Source: Microbacterium sufflavum (GTDB taxonomy: Bacteria; Actinomycetota; Actinomycetes; Actinomycetales; Microbacteriaceae). From it: 64,000 nt of DNA. Both the position numbers and the translations under genes were made by a program. The DNA lies in contig NZ_CP078076.1 in NCBI RefSeq assembly GCF_023101165.1, forward strand, positions 248,001-312,000, given 5' to 3'. Each line of letters starts with the position of its first letter. Within the stretch, counting starts at the first letter, position 1. The notes beneath the pieces were generated by a model, which searched no databases, was not told the origin of the DNA, and saw only the letters and a program-made list of their open reading frames with translations. This document shows positions 8,634 to 16,168 of this stretch, in pieces.

Positions 8634-9287
8634 GTGAGAACCCCTGTCAAGGCGACCCTGATCGCCATCGCCGTCGCCGTCGTCCTGCTGATCGTCGCCA
8701 TCGTCTGGGCCATCACCCAGCGCGCCGACGAGCCCGACCCCGACGCGGGCCAGCGCCAGCCGACCGTCCGCACCGATTCGCACGTGCTCGACGAGGGCGG
8801 TCCCGGCGCCGTCACGGTCGTCGAGTTCCTCGACTTCGAATGCGAGGCGTGCGGCGCCTTCTATCCGATCGTCGAGGAGCTCCGCGACACATACGACGGC
8901 GACATCCGCTACGTCGCGCGCTACTTCCCGCTCCCCGGCCACGTCAACTCGACACAGGCCGCCCTGGCCGCCGAGGCCGCCGCACAGCAGGGCCGCTTCG
9001 AGGACATGTACCACCACCTGTTCGCGACGCAGGCGAACTGGGGCGAGCAGCCCGAGGAGACCCCGGAGGTGTTCCGCGCGTTCGCCCAGGAGCTGGGCCT
9101 CGATCTCGCGGCGTACGACGAGGCCGTCGCCGACCCCGCCACCCTCGCGCGGGTGGAGCAGGACAAGCGTGACGGCGAGCGACTCGGCGTCACGAGCACC
9201 CCCACGTTCTTCGTCGACGGCGAGATGCTCGAGCTGACGGCCTGGGGCGATCTGGAGGACGCGATCGCGAAGGCCGTCGCGGACTGA
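8634..9287 (+). CDS. Membrane-anchored DsbA-like thioredoxin-fold protein
   Basis: A 217-residue thiol oxidoreductase of the DsbA/thioredoxin_4 group, anchored by one N-terminal transmembrane segment (about residues 8-28) with the catalytic domain outside the cell. The active-site motif is CEAC within FLDFECEACGAFYP near residue 68, and the cis-proline loop reads TSTPTFFVDG near 186. It probably oxidises or holds exported proteins. The GTG at 8634 is preceded by GGAG six bases upstream; earlier in-frame starts would add unrelated arginine-rich sequence. A strong hairpin follows the stop codon. Confidence 0.88.
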   Translation: MRTPVKATLIAIAVAVVLLIVAIVWAITQRADEPDPDAGQRQPTVRTDSHVLDEGGPGAVTVVEFLDFECEACGAFYPIVEELRDTYDGDIRYVARYFPLPGHVNSTQAALAAEAAAQQGRFEDMYHHLFATQANWGEQPEETPEVFRAFAQELGLDLAAYDEAVADPATLARVEQDKRDGERLGVTSTPTFFVDGEMLELTAWGDLEDAIAKAVAD

Positions 9288-9305
9288 CCCGGCGGCAGCG
9301 GAATA

Positions 9306-9331
9306 CCCCGGCCGGGTCCCGCCGGCCGGGG
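9306..9331 (+). terminator. Hairpin terminator after the DsbA-like gene
   Basis: A perfect 10-bp inverted repeat, CCCCGGCCGG and CCGGCCGGGG, around a 6-nt loop, 18 nt after the stop. There is no U tract, as is usual for high-GC actinobacteria. Confidence 0.7.
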
Positions 9332-9342
9332 GGACCCGTCGC

Positions 9343-9348
9343 TACGCT
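9343..9348 (+). promoter_or_regulatory. -10 element of the DUF2156 gene
   Basis: TACGCT, six bases before the ATG at 9355. Confidence 0.6.
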
Positions 9349-9354
9349 GAGCGC

Positions 9355-11433
9355 ATGTCCGAGGATGCCTCCGCTCCCGCGCGCCCCCTGATCACCGTCG
9401 CCCGGCGCATCCCGGCGACCCTCACGATGGTGGGCCTGATCCTGGTCGTCGGCGTCGTCTCACAGGGACTGTGGCGGCCGTTCGAGGATTCGGAGCTGTT
9501 CCCCTCGGTCGCGTACGGCCTGCCCAACCTGTCGGACGGCAAATGGTGGACGCCGGTCACCGGCACGTTCTTCGTCAACCAGCCGTGGGTGTACCTGTTC
9601 ACGATCGCCGGCTTCTGGGGCATGGGGTACCTGGAGTTCCGTCGCGGAAGCCGCGTCGCGATCGCCTATTACGCGGTGGGACAGCTCTTCGCGATCTTCG
9701 CCACCGCGCTGCTGCTCCTGCTGCTGTCGCAGTTCGAATGGGCGTGGGCGGCGGAGCAGGCGCGCGCGCTCGACGTGGGCGCGTCCGGGGGCACGATGGC
9801 CTGCATCGCAGCAGCCGTCGGCCTGTTCCGTCCCCCGTGGCGGGTACGCGGCTGGCTCATCCTCCTCGGGTTCGTCTTCATCGCGATGATGTTCTGGGGC
9901 AAGGTCGCCGACCTCGAGCATCTGCTGGCGGTGCTGCTGATCCTCGCGGTGGACCGCAGCCTGCGCGTGCGGCACACGACGGTCCGCGAGCAGCGCCTCA
10001 TCGCGGTCATGGCCGTGCTGCTCCTGCTGGCGACCGAGGTCATCACCGTCCTGGTCCCGACCGACGGCCCCTTCGGCCCCACCGCACCCGTCTCCGGCGG
10101 GTTCCTGGACACCGCGCTCGACGCGGCCGTCATCCTGCTCATCGCGAACGGGCTGCGTCGCGGTCGGCGATGGGCGTGGGTGCTCGCGATCATCCTCGCC
10201 AGCCTCAACGTGCTCTCCGGTGCGCTCATCCTGGCGCTGATCATCCTGACCAGCGAGGCACAGCTCGAACTGCAGATCGACGGCGAGACCGAGCTCGCCC
10301 TCGCCAGCGGCGTGCTCTGGCTGCTGATCCTCGTCTACCTGATCGTGGTGCGGCGGGCGTTCCGAGCCCGACGGCGGTCGAAGCTCGGCGCGCAGCCGGC
10401 ACCCACGCTCGCCGACCTGGAGAAGGAGCTGAAGACCCACGGCGGCGGCACCCTGTCGTGGATGACCACCTGGGAGGGCAACGCGTTCGCGCGCGTGGAC
10501 GGCGGCATCGTCGCGTATCAGCGGCGCAACAGCGTGGCACTGGCACTGGCGGATCCGATCGGGCCGCGCGAACGCCGCACCGATGCGGTGCGGGACTTCA
10601 TCCGCGCGGCGGAGGGCGCCGGGCTCATCCCCTGCTTCTTCAGCGCCGACGAGGCCACGCGGGCCGCGGTGCCGGAGACCTGGCGGAGCCTGGTCGTGGC
10701 GGACGACACGATCGTCGACCTGCCGGGCCTGGAGTTCACCGGAAAGCGCTGGAACTCCGTGCGCACCTCCCTCAACAAGGCAGGACGCGAGGACATGACG
10801 TTCCGGATGACGCATCTGAAGGAGGAGCCCTGGGGGGTGCAGCAGCAGCTGCGGGCGATCTCCGAGGCCTGGGTCGGCGACAAGGACCTCCCCGAGATGC
10901 GCTTCACACTCGGCACCCTCGAGGAGGCGGAGGATCCGGAGGTACGGCTCGCCCTCGCCATCGCCCCCAACGGCGACGTCGACGGCTTCCTCTCCTGGCT
11001 GCCCATCTACGGCGAGGGCGGCGTCGTGCGGGGGTGGACGCTCGACCTGATGCGCCGCAGGGAGGGCGGATTCGGCCCCGTCATGGAGTACCTCATCGGG
11101 TCGTCCGCGAAGCAGTTCTCCGACGAGGGCGCGCAGATCATGTCGCTCTCCGGGGCTCCGCTCGCGCACGACTACCCGCCGGACGCGGGCATGATCGCGG
11201 CGCTCAGCGACCGGCTCGCGGAGGCTCTGGAACCCGTGTACGGGTTCGGTTCGCTGCACCGGTTCAAGCAGAAGTTCCACCCGCGCTACGAGACCATGTA
11301 CCTGCTGTTCCGCGACGAGAGCGACCTCACCCGGATCGGCGGCGCGCTGACGCGGGCGTTCCTGCCGGATGCCACGCTGCGGCAGTTCGCCGGTGCCGGG
11401 CTGGAACTCGTCCGCGGAGGCGGGAAGGACTGA
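9355..11433 (+). CDS. DUF2156 / MprF-like membrane protein with rhomboid-like N-terminus
   Basis: A 692-residue integral membrane protein. The first 340 residues hold about eight or nine hydrophobic segments in a rhomboid-like arrangement (WWTPVTGTFFVNQPWVYLF near residue 63). The C-terminal half is a DUF2156 (phosphatidylglycerol lysyltransferase C-terminal) acyltransferase-fold domain, with GRREDMTFRMTH-like basic segments, LPEMRFTLGTLEEAEDPEVRLALA and a GWTLDLMRRREGGFGPVMEYLIG core. Related proteins move aminoacyl groups from tRNA to lipids, but many DUF2156 proteins have other acceptors, so lipid modification is inference. The start is set by the -10 element immediately upstream. It ends at a shared terminator facing the MFS gene. 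Confidence 0.85.
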   Translation: MSEDASAPARPLITVARRIPATLTMVGLILVVGVVSQGLWRPFEDSELFPSVAYGLPNLSDGKWWTPVTGTFFVNQPWVYLFTIAGFWGMGYLEFRRGSRVAIAYYAVGQLFAIFATALLLLLLSQFEWAWAAEQARALDVGASGGTMACIAAAVGLFRPPWRVRGWLILLGFVFIAMMFWGKVADLEHLLAVLLILAVDRSLRVRHTTVREQRLIAVMAVLLLLATEVITVLVPTDGPFGPTAPVSGGFLDTALDAAVILLIANGLRRGRRWAWVLAIILASLNVLSGALILALIILTSEAQLELQIDGETELALASGVLWLLILVYLIVVRRAFRARRRSKLGAQPAPTLADLEKELKTHGGGTLSWMTTWEGNAFARVDGGIVAYQRRNSVALALADPIGPRERRTDAVRDFIRAAEGAGLIPCFFSADEATRAAVPETWRSLVVADDTIVDLPGLEFTGKRWNSVRTSLNKAGREDMTFRMTHLKEEPWGVQQQLRAISEAWVGDKDLPEMRFTLGTLEEAEDPEVRLALAIAPNGDVDGFLSWLPIYGEGGVVRGWTLDLMRRREGGFGPVMEYLIGSSAKQFSDEGAQIMSLSGAPLAHDYPPDAGMIAALSDRLAEALEPVYGFGSLHRFKQKFHPRYETMYLLFRDESDLTRIGGALTRAFLPDATLRQFAGAGLELVRGGGKD

Positions 11434-11434
11434 G

Positions 11435-11470
11435 CCGCGGGGTGCACCGCATCACCGGGGCACCCCGCGG
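11435..11470. terminator. Bidirectional terminator between convergent genes
   Basis: A perfect 11-bp inverted repeat, CCGCGGGGTGC and GCACCCCGCGG, with a 14-nt loop, starting two bases after the DUF2156 stop and ending six bases before the MFS stop. It can serve both strands. Confidence 0.75.
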
Positions 11471-11475
11471 AGCTG

Positions 11476-12756
11476 TCACTCGGCGGCCACGAGCTCCGCG
11501 GGCACCGGGCCGGAGGGTGCGGGGCGCGGGCGCTTCGCGGTGTTCGCGATGTGGGCGCGTGCCACGACCATCCCCGCGACGGCCATCAGCGCGACCCCGA
11601 GCCAGTAGGGGGCGGCGTGGCTCACGGCGGTGTAGAGGGCCGCGGCGATCAGCGGCGCGACCGTGCCCATCGCGGCGTTGAGCGACTGGGTGGCGCCACC
11701 GAGCCAGCCCTGCTCGTCGTCGCCGACGGCGTTGGACATCGCGCCGTCCATGGCGGCCTGCGCGGCTCCCTGTCCGGCGGCGAGCAGCAGCGCGCCGACG
11801 ATGAACAGCCACGGCTGGGCGATCAGCGTCGCGACGACCGCGAGACCGGCCAGGCCGATCGCCTGGGCGACGATGCCGCTGAGGATCACGCCGCGCTCCC
11901 CCATCCGCGGAAGCAGGATGGCCAGCAGCACGCCCTGGATGAGGATGTCGACGATCCCCACGCCCGCCGTGAGGAGCCCGATCTGCGTCGGCCCCCACTG
12001 GATGGAGTCGAGCGCGAGGATGCTGAAGTTGTTGACGAAGAAGCCGAACGGCAGCGCGAGCAGGCCGAACGCGATCATCAGGCCGCGCAGCTCCCGGCGT
12101 CCGAAGGCCTCGCGGAACACCGCGAACGGCTGCACGGCGCGCAGTGTGATCCGCGGGATGCGGTTCTCGGGCTTCAGGCTCTCCGGCAGCAGGGAGATGC
12201 TGAGGATCGCGATCACCAGGGCGACGGCGGCGGTGAGGAACACGGGCAGGCGCAGGTCGATCGCCGCGAGGAGCCCGCCGACGGCCGGGCCGATCATGGT
12301 GCCGATGCCGGTCAGCGCTCCGAGCAGGCCGAAGCGCTGTGCACGCTTCTCCGGCGGGGTGATGTCGGCGAGGTAGGCGAACAGCGCGGGCAGGTCGCCC
12401 GCCGTCAGCCCCTGGATGACACGGGCGAGCACGAGCACCCAGAGCGCTCCGCCGATGCCGAACAGGGCCATGGAGAACGCGGCACCGAAGGCGGCGGCGA
12501 TGATGACGGGCCGTCGGCCGAACCGGTCGGAGAGCCGGCCGAGGAAGGGCGCGACGAGGAAGGCGCACAGGCCGTTGACCGCTTCCAGCACGCCGACCCA
12601 GAGGGCCAGGTCGCGCTCGTGCGAGACGTACTGCAGCACGACGAACGGCAGCACGGGGAGCACCACCGTCATGCCGATGACGGTGAGCATCGTCAGCACG
12701 ATGAGCATGATCCAGGCGCGGGTGGCACCACGGACCGAGGAGATAGGTGAAGTCAT
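11476..12756 (-). CDS. MFS efflux transporter, TetA-like
   Basis: A 426-residue major facilitator protein with twelve predicted membrane segments. The loop motif GRLSDRFGRRPVI at about residue 76 is the MFS motif A, and the GALTGIGTMIGPAVGGLLA segment near 145 matches the proton-antiporter motif C seen in drug/H+ exporters such as TetA. It probably exports a toxic compound, which cannot be identified from sequence. It is divergent from a TetR-family gene, and a palindrome sits on its -35 region, so it is the likely target of that regulator. The ATG at 12756 is six bases from TACACT. Confidence 0.88.
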   Translation of the reverse strand: MTSPISSVRGATRAWIMLIVLTMLTVIGMTVVLPVLPFVVLQYVSHERDLALWVGVLEAVNGLCAFLVAPFLGRLSDRFGRRPVIIAAAFGAAFSMALFGIGGALWVLVLARVIQGLTAGDLPALFAYLADITPPEKRAQRFGLLGALTGIGTMIGPAVGGLLAAIDLRLPVFLTAAVALVIAILSISLLPESLKPENRIPRITLRAVQPFAVFREAFGRRELRGLMIAFGLLALPFGFFVNNFSILALDSIQWGPTQIGLLTAGVGIVDILIQGVLLAILLPRMGERGVILSGIVAQAIGLAGLAVVATLIAQPWLFIVGALLLAAGQGAAQAAMDGAMSNAVGDDEQGWLGGATQSLNAAMGTVAPLIAAALYTAVSHAAPYWLGVALMAVAGMVVARAHIANTAKRPRPAPSGPVPAELVAAE

Positions 12757-12762
12757 ACCGAA

Positions 12763-12790
12763 AGTGTACTGATACCAGTTTTGGTGTCAA
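12763..12790 (-). promoter_or_regulatory. Promoter of the TetA-like MFS gene
   Basis: On the minus strand a consensus TTGACA (12790-12785), a 16-nt spacer and TACACT (12768-12763), six bases before the start codon. This is the best sigma-A-type promoter in the window. Confidence 0.8.
12770..12789. promoter_or_regulatory. Probable TetR operator
   Basis: TGATACCA and TGGTGTCA, an 8-bp inverted repeat with one mismatch around GTTT. It covers the -35 hexamer and spacer of the MFS promoter, where a bound repressor would block RNA polymerase. Confidence 0.65.
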
Positions 12791-12812
12791 GCCACTTTTG
12801 TACCGAGCGCGG

Positions 12813-12818
12813 TAGCCT
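12813..12818 (+). promoter_or_regulatory. -10 element of the TetR gene
   Basis: TAGCCT, seven bases before the ATG at 12826. No clear -35 is visible; the operator is 23 bp upstream of it. Confidence 0.5.
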
Positions 12819-12825
12819 GGCTCTC

Positions 12826-13440
12826 ATGACCACCCCCGCGCCCCTCGGCCGCCGCGAGCGCAAGAAGGCCGCGACCCGCAAGAACATCTCCGACGTCGCG
12901 ACGAGGATGTTCCTCGAGCGCGGCTTCGACAACGTCAGCATCCGCGAGGTCGCCGACGCCGCCGACGTCTCCCCGACCACCGTCTTCGCCCACTTCCCCC
13001 AGAAGGAGGCGCTCGTCTTCGACGAGGACGACGAGCAGCGCGACCGCCTCGTCGCCGCCGTGCGCGACCGCAGGACCGGCGTCACCATCAACCGCGCGAT
13101 CCACGACTTCTACGCCGCCGAGATCGGCGCCAACCTCGACGAGCACGGAGACGACGTCGCCCGCACCTTCCTGCGCTTCCTCAACGAGACGCCGGCCCTG
13201 CGCGACTACGCGGCGAAGATGTGGCTGCGGCACGAAGACGCCCTCGCCGACGCGATCGCCGAGGAGCTCGGGCTCACCGCCCCCACGGCGGAGATCCGCG
13301 TGTACTCCCGGTTCATCCTGCAGATGCAGATCCTCGTGACCGAGAGCGACGACCAGCGCGACATCCTCGAGGCCGGATTCACCGTGCTGGAGGAGGGCTG
13401 GGGCCCCGTCGAGAAGCGGCTCACCCGCGACTCCGGCTGA
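12826..13440 (+). CDS. TetR family transcriptional regulator
   Basis: A 204-residue regulator with an N-terminal helix-turn-helix: residues about 17-60 contain ISDVATRMFLERGFDNVSI and AADVSPTTVFAHFPQKEAL, the classic TetR signature. The remaining 140 residues form the ligand-binding and dimerisation domain, whose ligand is not predictable. It is divergent from the TetA-like exporter, with a single palindrome in the 69-nt gap, so it most likely represses the exporter and releases on binding the exported compound. It is convergent with arfB, with nine bases between stops. Confidence 0.9.
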   Translation: MTTPAPLGRRERKKAATRKNISDVATRMFLERGFDNVSIREVADAADVSPTTVFAHFPQKEALVFDEDDEQRDRLVAAVRDRRTGVTINRAIHDFYAAEIGANLDEHGDDVARTFLRFLNETPALRDYAAKMWLRHEDALADAIAEELGLTAPTAEIRVYSRFILQMQILVTESDDQRDILEAGFTVLEEGWGPVEKRLTRDSG

Positions 13441-13449
13441 GCGGCTGCC

Positions 13450-13890
13450 TCACTCCTCGCGCGGACGACGCCGCAGGCTCTTGACGTCGGTGCGGCGGTG
13501 CTTGGCCGTGAGCCGACGCTCCCTCGAGCCGCGGCTCGGCTTCGTCGCGCGGCGCGGCGGGGCGGGCGGGCGCAGGGCCTCCGCGACCAGGGCGGCCAGG
13601 CGTTCGCGTGCGGCCTCCCGGTTGCGCAGCTGCGCCCGATGCTCGGACGCCGCGATCGTCAGCACCCCGCCGACGAGCCGTCCCCGCAGACGCTCCAGGA
13701 TCCGCTCGCGCTGCACCGGCGACAGGACCGCGGAACCCGCGGCGTCCCACACCAGCTCCACGCGCGAGTCCGCCGTGTTCACCCCCTGTCCCCCGGGGCC
13801 GGAGGAGCGCGAGAAGCGCCACGACAGCTCGGCGTCGGGGATCGTGAGACCGGCCGTGACGCGGAGTCCGGGTCGAGGGGCGGTGGGCAT
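13450..13890 (-). CDS. arfB: Peptidyl-tRNA hydrolase ArfB (GGQ ribosome rescue factor)
   Basis: A 146-residue release-factor-like hydrolase that frees peptides from ribosomes stalled without a stop codon. The catalytic loop RSSGPGGQGVNTADSRVEL lies near residue 27 and carries the GGQ motif. The C-terminal tail is strongly basic (KPSRGSRERRLTAKHRR), as needed to enter the empty mRNA channel. The start could also be the in-frame ATG at 13908, six codons earlier; 13890 is preferred because a CATGAT hexamer lies six bases upstream. It ends nine bases from the TetR gene, and a tRNA gene lies just upstream on the same strand. Confidence 0.88.
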   Translation of the reverse strand: MPTAPRPGLRVTAGLTIPDAELSWRFSRSSGPGGQGVNTADSRVELVWDAAGSAVLSPVQRERILERLRGRLVGGVLTIAASEHRAQLRNREAARERLAALVAEALRPPAPPRRATKPSRGSRERRLTAKHRRTDVKSLRRRPREE

Positions 13891-13940
13891 CCGTCCATCA
13901 TGCGCCATATCGTGGACGCGGACGCGAACGCCTCACGGAG

Positions 13941-14016
13941 TGGACGCGACGGCGGGAGTCGAACCCGCAACGCCTCCGGATATGAGCCGGGGCCCGGGAC
14001 CGCCCGGATCGCCGCG
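13941..14016 (-). tRNA. tRNA with CAT anticodon (Met or Ile2), atypical D arm
   Basis: Seventy-six bases on the minus strand fold as a tRNA. The 7-bp acceptor is CGCGGCG against CGTCGCG with one G-T pair, and CCA is encoded at 13943-13941. The T arm is a perfect GCGGG-TTCGACT-CCCGC. The anticodon loop is CTCATAT, with U33, CAT and A37. Odd points: the D arm is CCGG-GCGGTC-CCGG without the usual A14, and the anticodon stem has one C-A mismatch. Elongator Met, Ile2 (lysidine) or a degenerate copy are all possible. A TAACGT hexamer at 14031-14026 is a plausible -10. Confidence 0.7.
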
Positions 14017-14075
14017 ATGGCACTGACGTTACCTGGCCGTGATGTTCCCCGCCAGGGTCGTTCCCTGGGATGACC

Positions 14076-15068
14076 CTATGAGTCCGCGGATGACGCGGGC
14101 GTGGGAGCGTCGAGCGCCCGCAGCAGCCGCTCGACCGCCTCGCGCAGCTCCGCACGGTGCGGCTCGGGGAAGCTCGTGGTGTACTCGACGCCCGCGGGGA
14201 TCCAGAGCAGTCCGTACATCGCCTCCCGCCAGTCCGCGCCGCCGAAGGGCCAGCGCGTGCGGTCGGGTCCCTCCGCCGTGGCGCCCTGTCCCCACGGCCC
14301 GAACCGCTCCTGCATCTCCGCCAGCGGCAGCTCCATCACCGCGTCGGTCTCGATCTTCTGCGGCGACCACGACGCCGCGATCAGCACCCGCTCCTCGATC
14401 TCCTGCGCACTGAGCTCGCGCCGCGCGAACAGCACCCTGGTGTGCTCGACGGACGTGATGCGGTCGACGCGGAACGTGCGCCAGTCCTCGCGGTCGAGGT
14501 CCCAGCACAGGAGGAACCACTTGCGTCCGGCCGGGGCGAGGGCATGCGGCTCCACGCGCCGCACGCTCTCCTCCCCCTGCCCGTCGACGTAGCGCAGCCG
14601 CAGCCGCTCGTGGTCGCGCGTGGCGAGCGCGATCTCGCCGATGACCACGGGCGACACCACCGGTCCCGCGCCGATCCGCGGGGGCTGCACCGCCGCGGCG
14701 AGCGCGTTCACCCGCTGCCGCAGCGCCGAGGGCAGCACCTGCTCCAGCTTCGCGAGCGCGGTCAGCGTCACCTCCGCGCCACCGACGAGCTGCTGCGTGG
14801 CGGCGACCCGCAGGCCGATCGCCATCGTGACCGCCTCGTCGTCGGTCAGCAGCAGCGGCGGCACGGCGCTCCCCGCCTCCAGCCGGTAACCGCCGGCCGA
14901 TCCCGGCGTGGACTCGACGCGATAGCCCAGCTCGCGCAGGCGGTCGACGTCGCGGCGGACGGTGCGCTCGGTGACGCCCAGTCGCGAGGCGAGCTCCGTG
15001 CCCGGCCAGTGCCGGTGCGTCTGCAGCAGGTTGAGCAGGGCGAGGGCGCGGGCGGTGGTGTCGGACAT
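14076..15068 (-). CDS. WYL-domain transcriptional regulator (YafY type)
   Basis: A 330-residue regulator. Residues 1-60 form a DeoR-like winged helix (LASRLGVTERTVRRDVDRLRELGY). Residues about 140-220 form the WYL domain, with LRYVDGQGEESVRRVEPHALAPAGRKWFLLCWD. The last 80 residues are the WCX dimerisation part. WYL domains bind small molecules or nucleic acids, but the ligand here is unknown. It is divergent from a two-gene ABC exporter, and a perfect palindrome lies between them on the exporter side, so the exporter is its likely target. The stop codon is TAG. Confidence 0.88.
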   Translation of the reverse strand: MSDTTARALALLNLLQTHRHWPGTELASRLGVTERTVRRDVDRLRELGYRVESTPGSAGGYRLEAGSAVPPLLLTDDEAVTMAIGLRVAATQQLVGGAEVTLTALAKLEQVLPSALRQRVNALAAAVQPPRIGAGPVVSPVVIGEIALATRDHERLRLRYVDGQGEESVRRVEPHALAPAGRKWFLLCWDLDREDWRTFRVDRITSVEHTRVLFARRELSAQEIEERVLIAASWSPQKIETDAVMELPLAEMQERFGPWGQGATAEGPDRTRWPFGGADWREAMYGLLWIPAGVEYTTSFPEPHRAELREAVERLLRALDAPTPASSADS

Positions 15069-15090
15069 GACCTCAGATTGGCAGACGATG

Positions 15091-15107
15091 CGGACAGGAT
15101 GTGTCCG
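15091..15107. promoter_or_regulatory. Palindromic operator between the WYL regulator and ABC exporter
   Basis: CGGACA-GGATG-TGTCCG, a perfect 6-bp inverted repeat. It ends 10 bases before the -10 hexamer of the ABC operon and so covers its -35 position. Confidence 0.55.
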
Positions 15108-15117
15108 CGTTGCTTTC

Positions 15118-15123
15118 TACGCT
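15118..15123 (+). promoter_or_regulatory. -10 element of the ABC exporter operon
   Basis: TACGCT, seven bases before the ATG at 15131. Confidence 0.55.
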
Positions 15124-15130
15124 CTCTCCC

Positions 15131-16168
15131 ATGAACGAAACCCTCATCGAGACCGAAGGCCTGACCAAGACCTTCACCGTCAAGAAGGCGCCGGTGCACG
15201 CGGTCACCGACGTCTCCTTCAGCGCCGTGCGGGGTGAGCTCGTCGCATTCCTCGGCCCGAACGGCGCCGGCAAGTCGACGACCCTCCGCATGCTCACCAC
15301 CCTGATCCCGCCCTCGGCCGGCAGCGCGCGCGTGGTCGGGCACGACATCCGCACCGACGCCGCGGGCGTCCGCGCGCGCATCGGCTACGTCGGTCAGCTC
15401 ACCAGCGGCAGCTTCTCCCAGCGCGTGCGCGACGAACTGCTCAGCCAGGGCGCCTTCTACGGCCTGACGAAGCGCGACAGCGTGCGGAGGGCGGACGAGC
15501 TCATCGACTCGCTCGACCTGTCGTCGTTCGCGGGCCGCACCGTGCAGCAGCTCAGCGGCGGGCAGAAGCGCCGGCTCGACATCGCCCTCGGGCTCATGCA
15601 CGCGCCGCCCCTGCTGTTCCTGGACGAGCCCTCCACGGGACTCGACCCGCAGAGCCGCGCGAACCTGTGGGAGCACATCCTCGACCTGCGCACGCAGCAC
15701 GGCACCACGGTCTTCCTCACCACGCACTACCTGGAGGAGGCCGACCGCTACGCCGAGCGGGTCATGGTGATGGACAAGGGCCGCATCATCGCGGACGACG
15801 ACGCGGCCTCGCTCAAGGCCACCCTCGCGGGCGACGTGCTCACGTTCGGGTTCGCGGACGCCGCGGAGGCCGAGCGGGCGCGCACCGTGGTCGCCCGACG
15901 GAGCCCGGCCGAGGTCGTGCGGGACGACGCCTGCCTCTCCCTCGCGGTGCCCGACGGCGACCGGCTGCTGCCCGTAGTCGTGCGGGAGCTCGACGCCGCG
16001 GGCATCGTCGTGCAGCGCGCGACCGGAGTGCCGCCCACACTCGACGACGTGTTCCTCGCCCTCACCGGACGCACCCTGCGCGATGCGGGCGAGGGTGCAG
16101 GAGCCCCCGAGTCCACGGACGAGCCCACGCCCGCCTCCACCCCGACCACGACAGGAGTCCTCTCATGA
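15131..16168 (+). CDS. ABC transporter ATP-binding protein, DrrA-like
   Basis: A 345-residue ATPase of an ABC-2 exporter. Walker A is GPNGAGKST near residue 44, the signature LSGGQKRRLDIALG near 140, and Walker B LLFLDEPSTGLD near 162, with the switch histidine in TTHYLEEAD. The roughly 100-residue C-terminal domain (ADAAEAERARTVVARR...) is typical of DrrA-type drug exporters. The tail is threonine/proline-rich. Its last codon overlaps the permease start as ATGA. The substrate is unknown; context suggests a compound sensed by the divergent WYL regulator. Confidence 0.92.
   Translation: MNETLIETEGLTKTFTVKKAPVHAVTDVSFSAVRGELVAFLGPNGAGKSTTLRMLTTLIPPSAGSARVVGHDIRTDAAGVRARIGYVGQLTSGSFSQRVRDELLSQGAFYGLTKRDSVRRADELIDSLDLSSFAGRTVQQLSGGQKRRLDIALGLMHAPPLLFLDEPSTGLDPQSRANLWEHILDLRTQHGTTVFLTTHYLEEADRYAERVMVMDKGRIIADDDAASLKATLAGDVLTFGFADAAEAERARTVVARRSPAEVVRDDACLSLAVPDGDRLLPVVVRELDAAGIVVQRATGVPPTLDDVFLALTGRTLRDAGEGAGAPESTDEPTPASTPTTTGVLS

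Noticed and set aside
9460..11280. Long minus-strand frame opposite the DUF2156 gene
   Set aside because: Shadow frame with no promoter, SD or recognisable domain.
13941..14016. tRNA as an integration (att) site for a mobile element
   Set aside because: No integrase, no duplicated tRNA 3' end and no change in gene content follow it in this window.
13498..14073. Plus-strand frame with a protein-like tail across the tRNA
   Set aside because: The GSRTRNASGYEPG-like tail is the usual translation of the complement of a tRNA T arm. The real genes are arfB and the tRNA on the minus strand.
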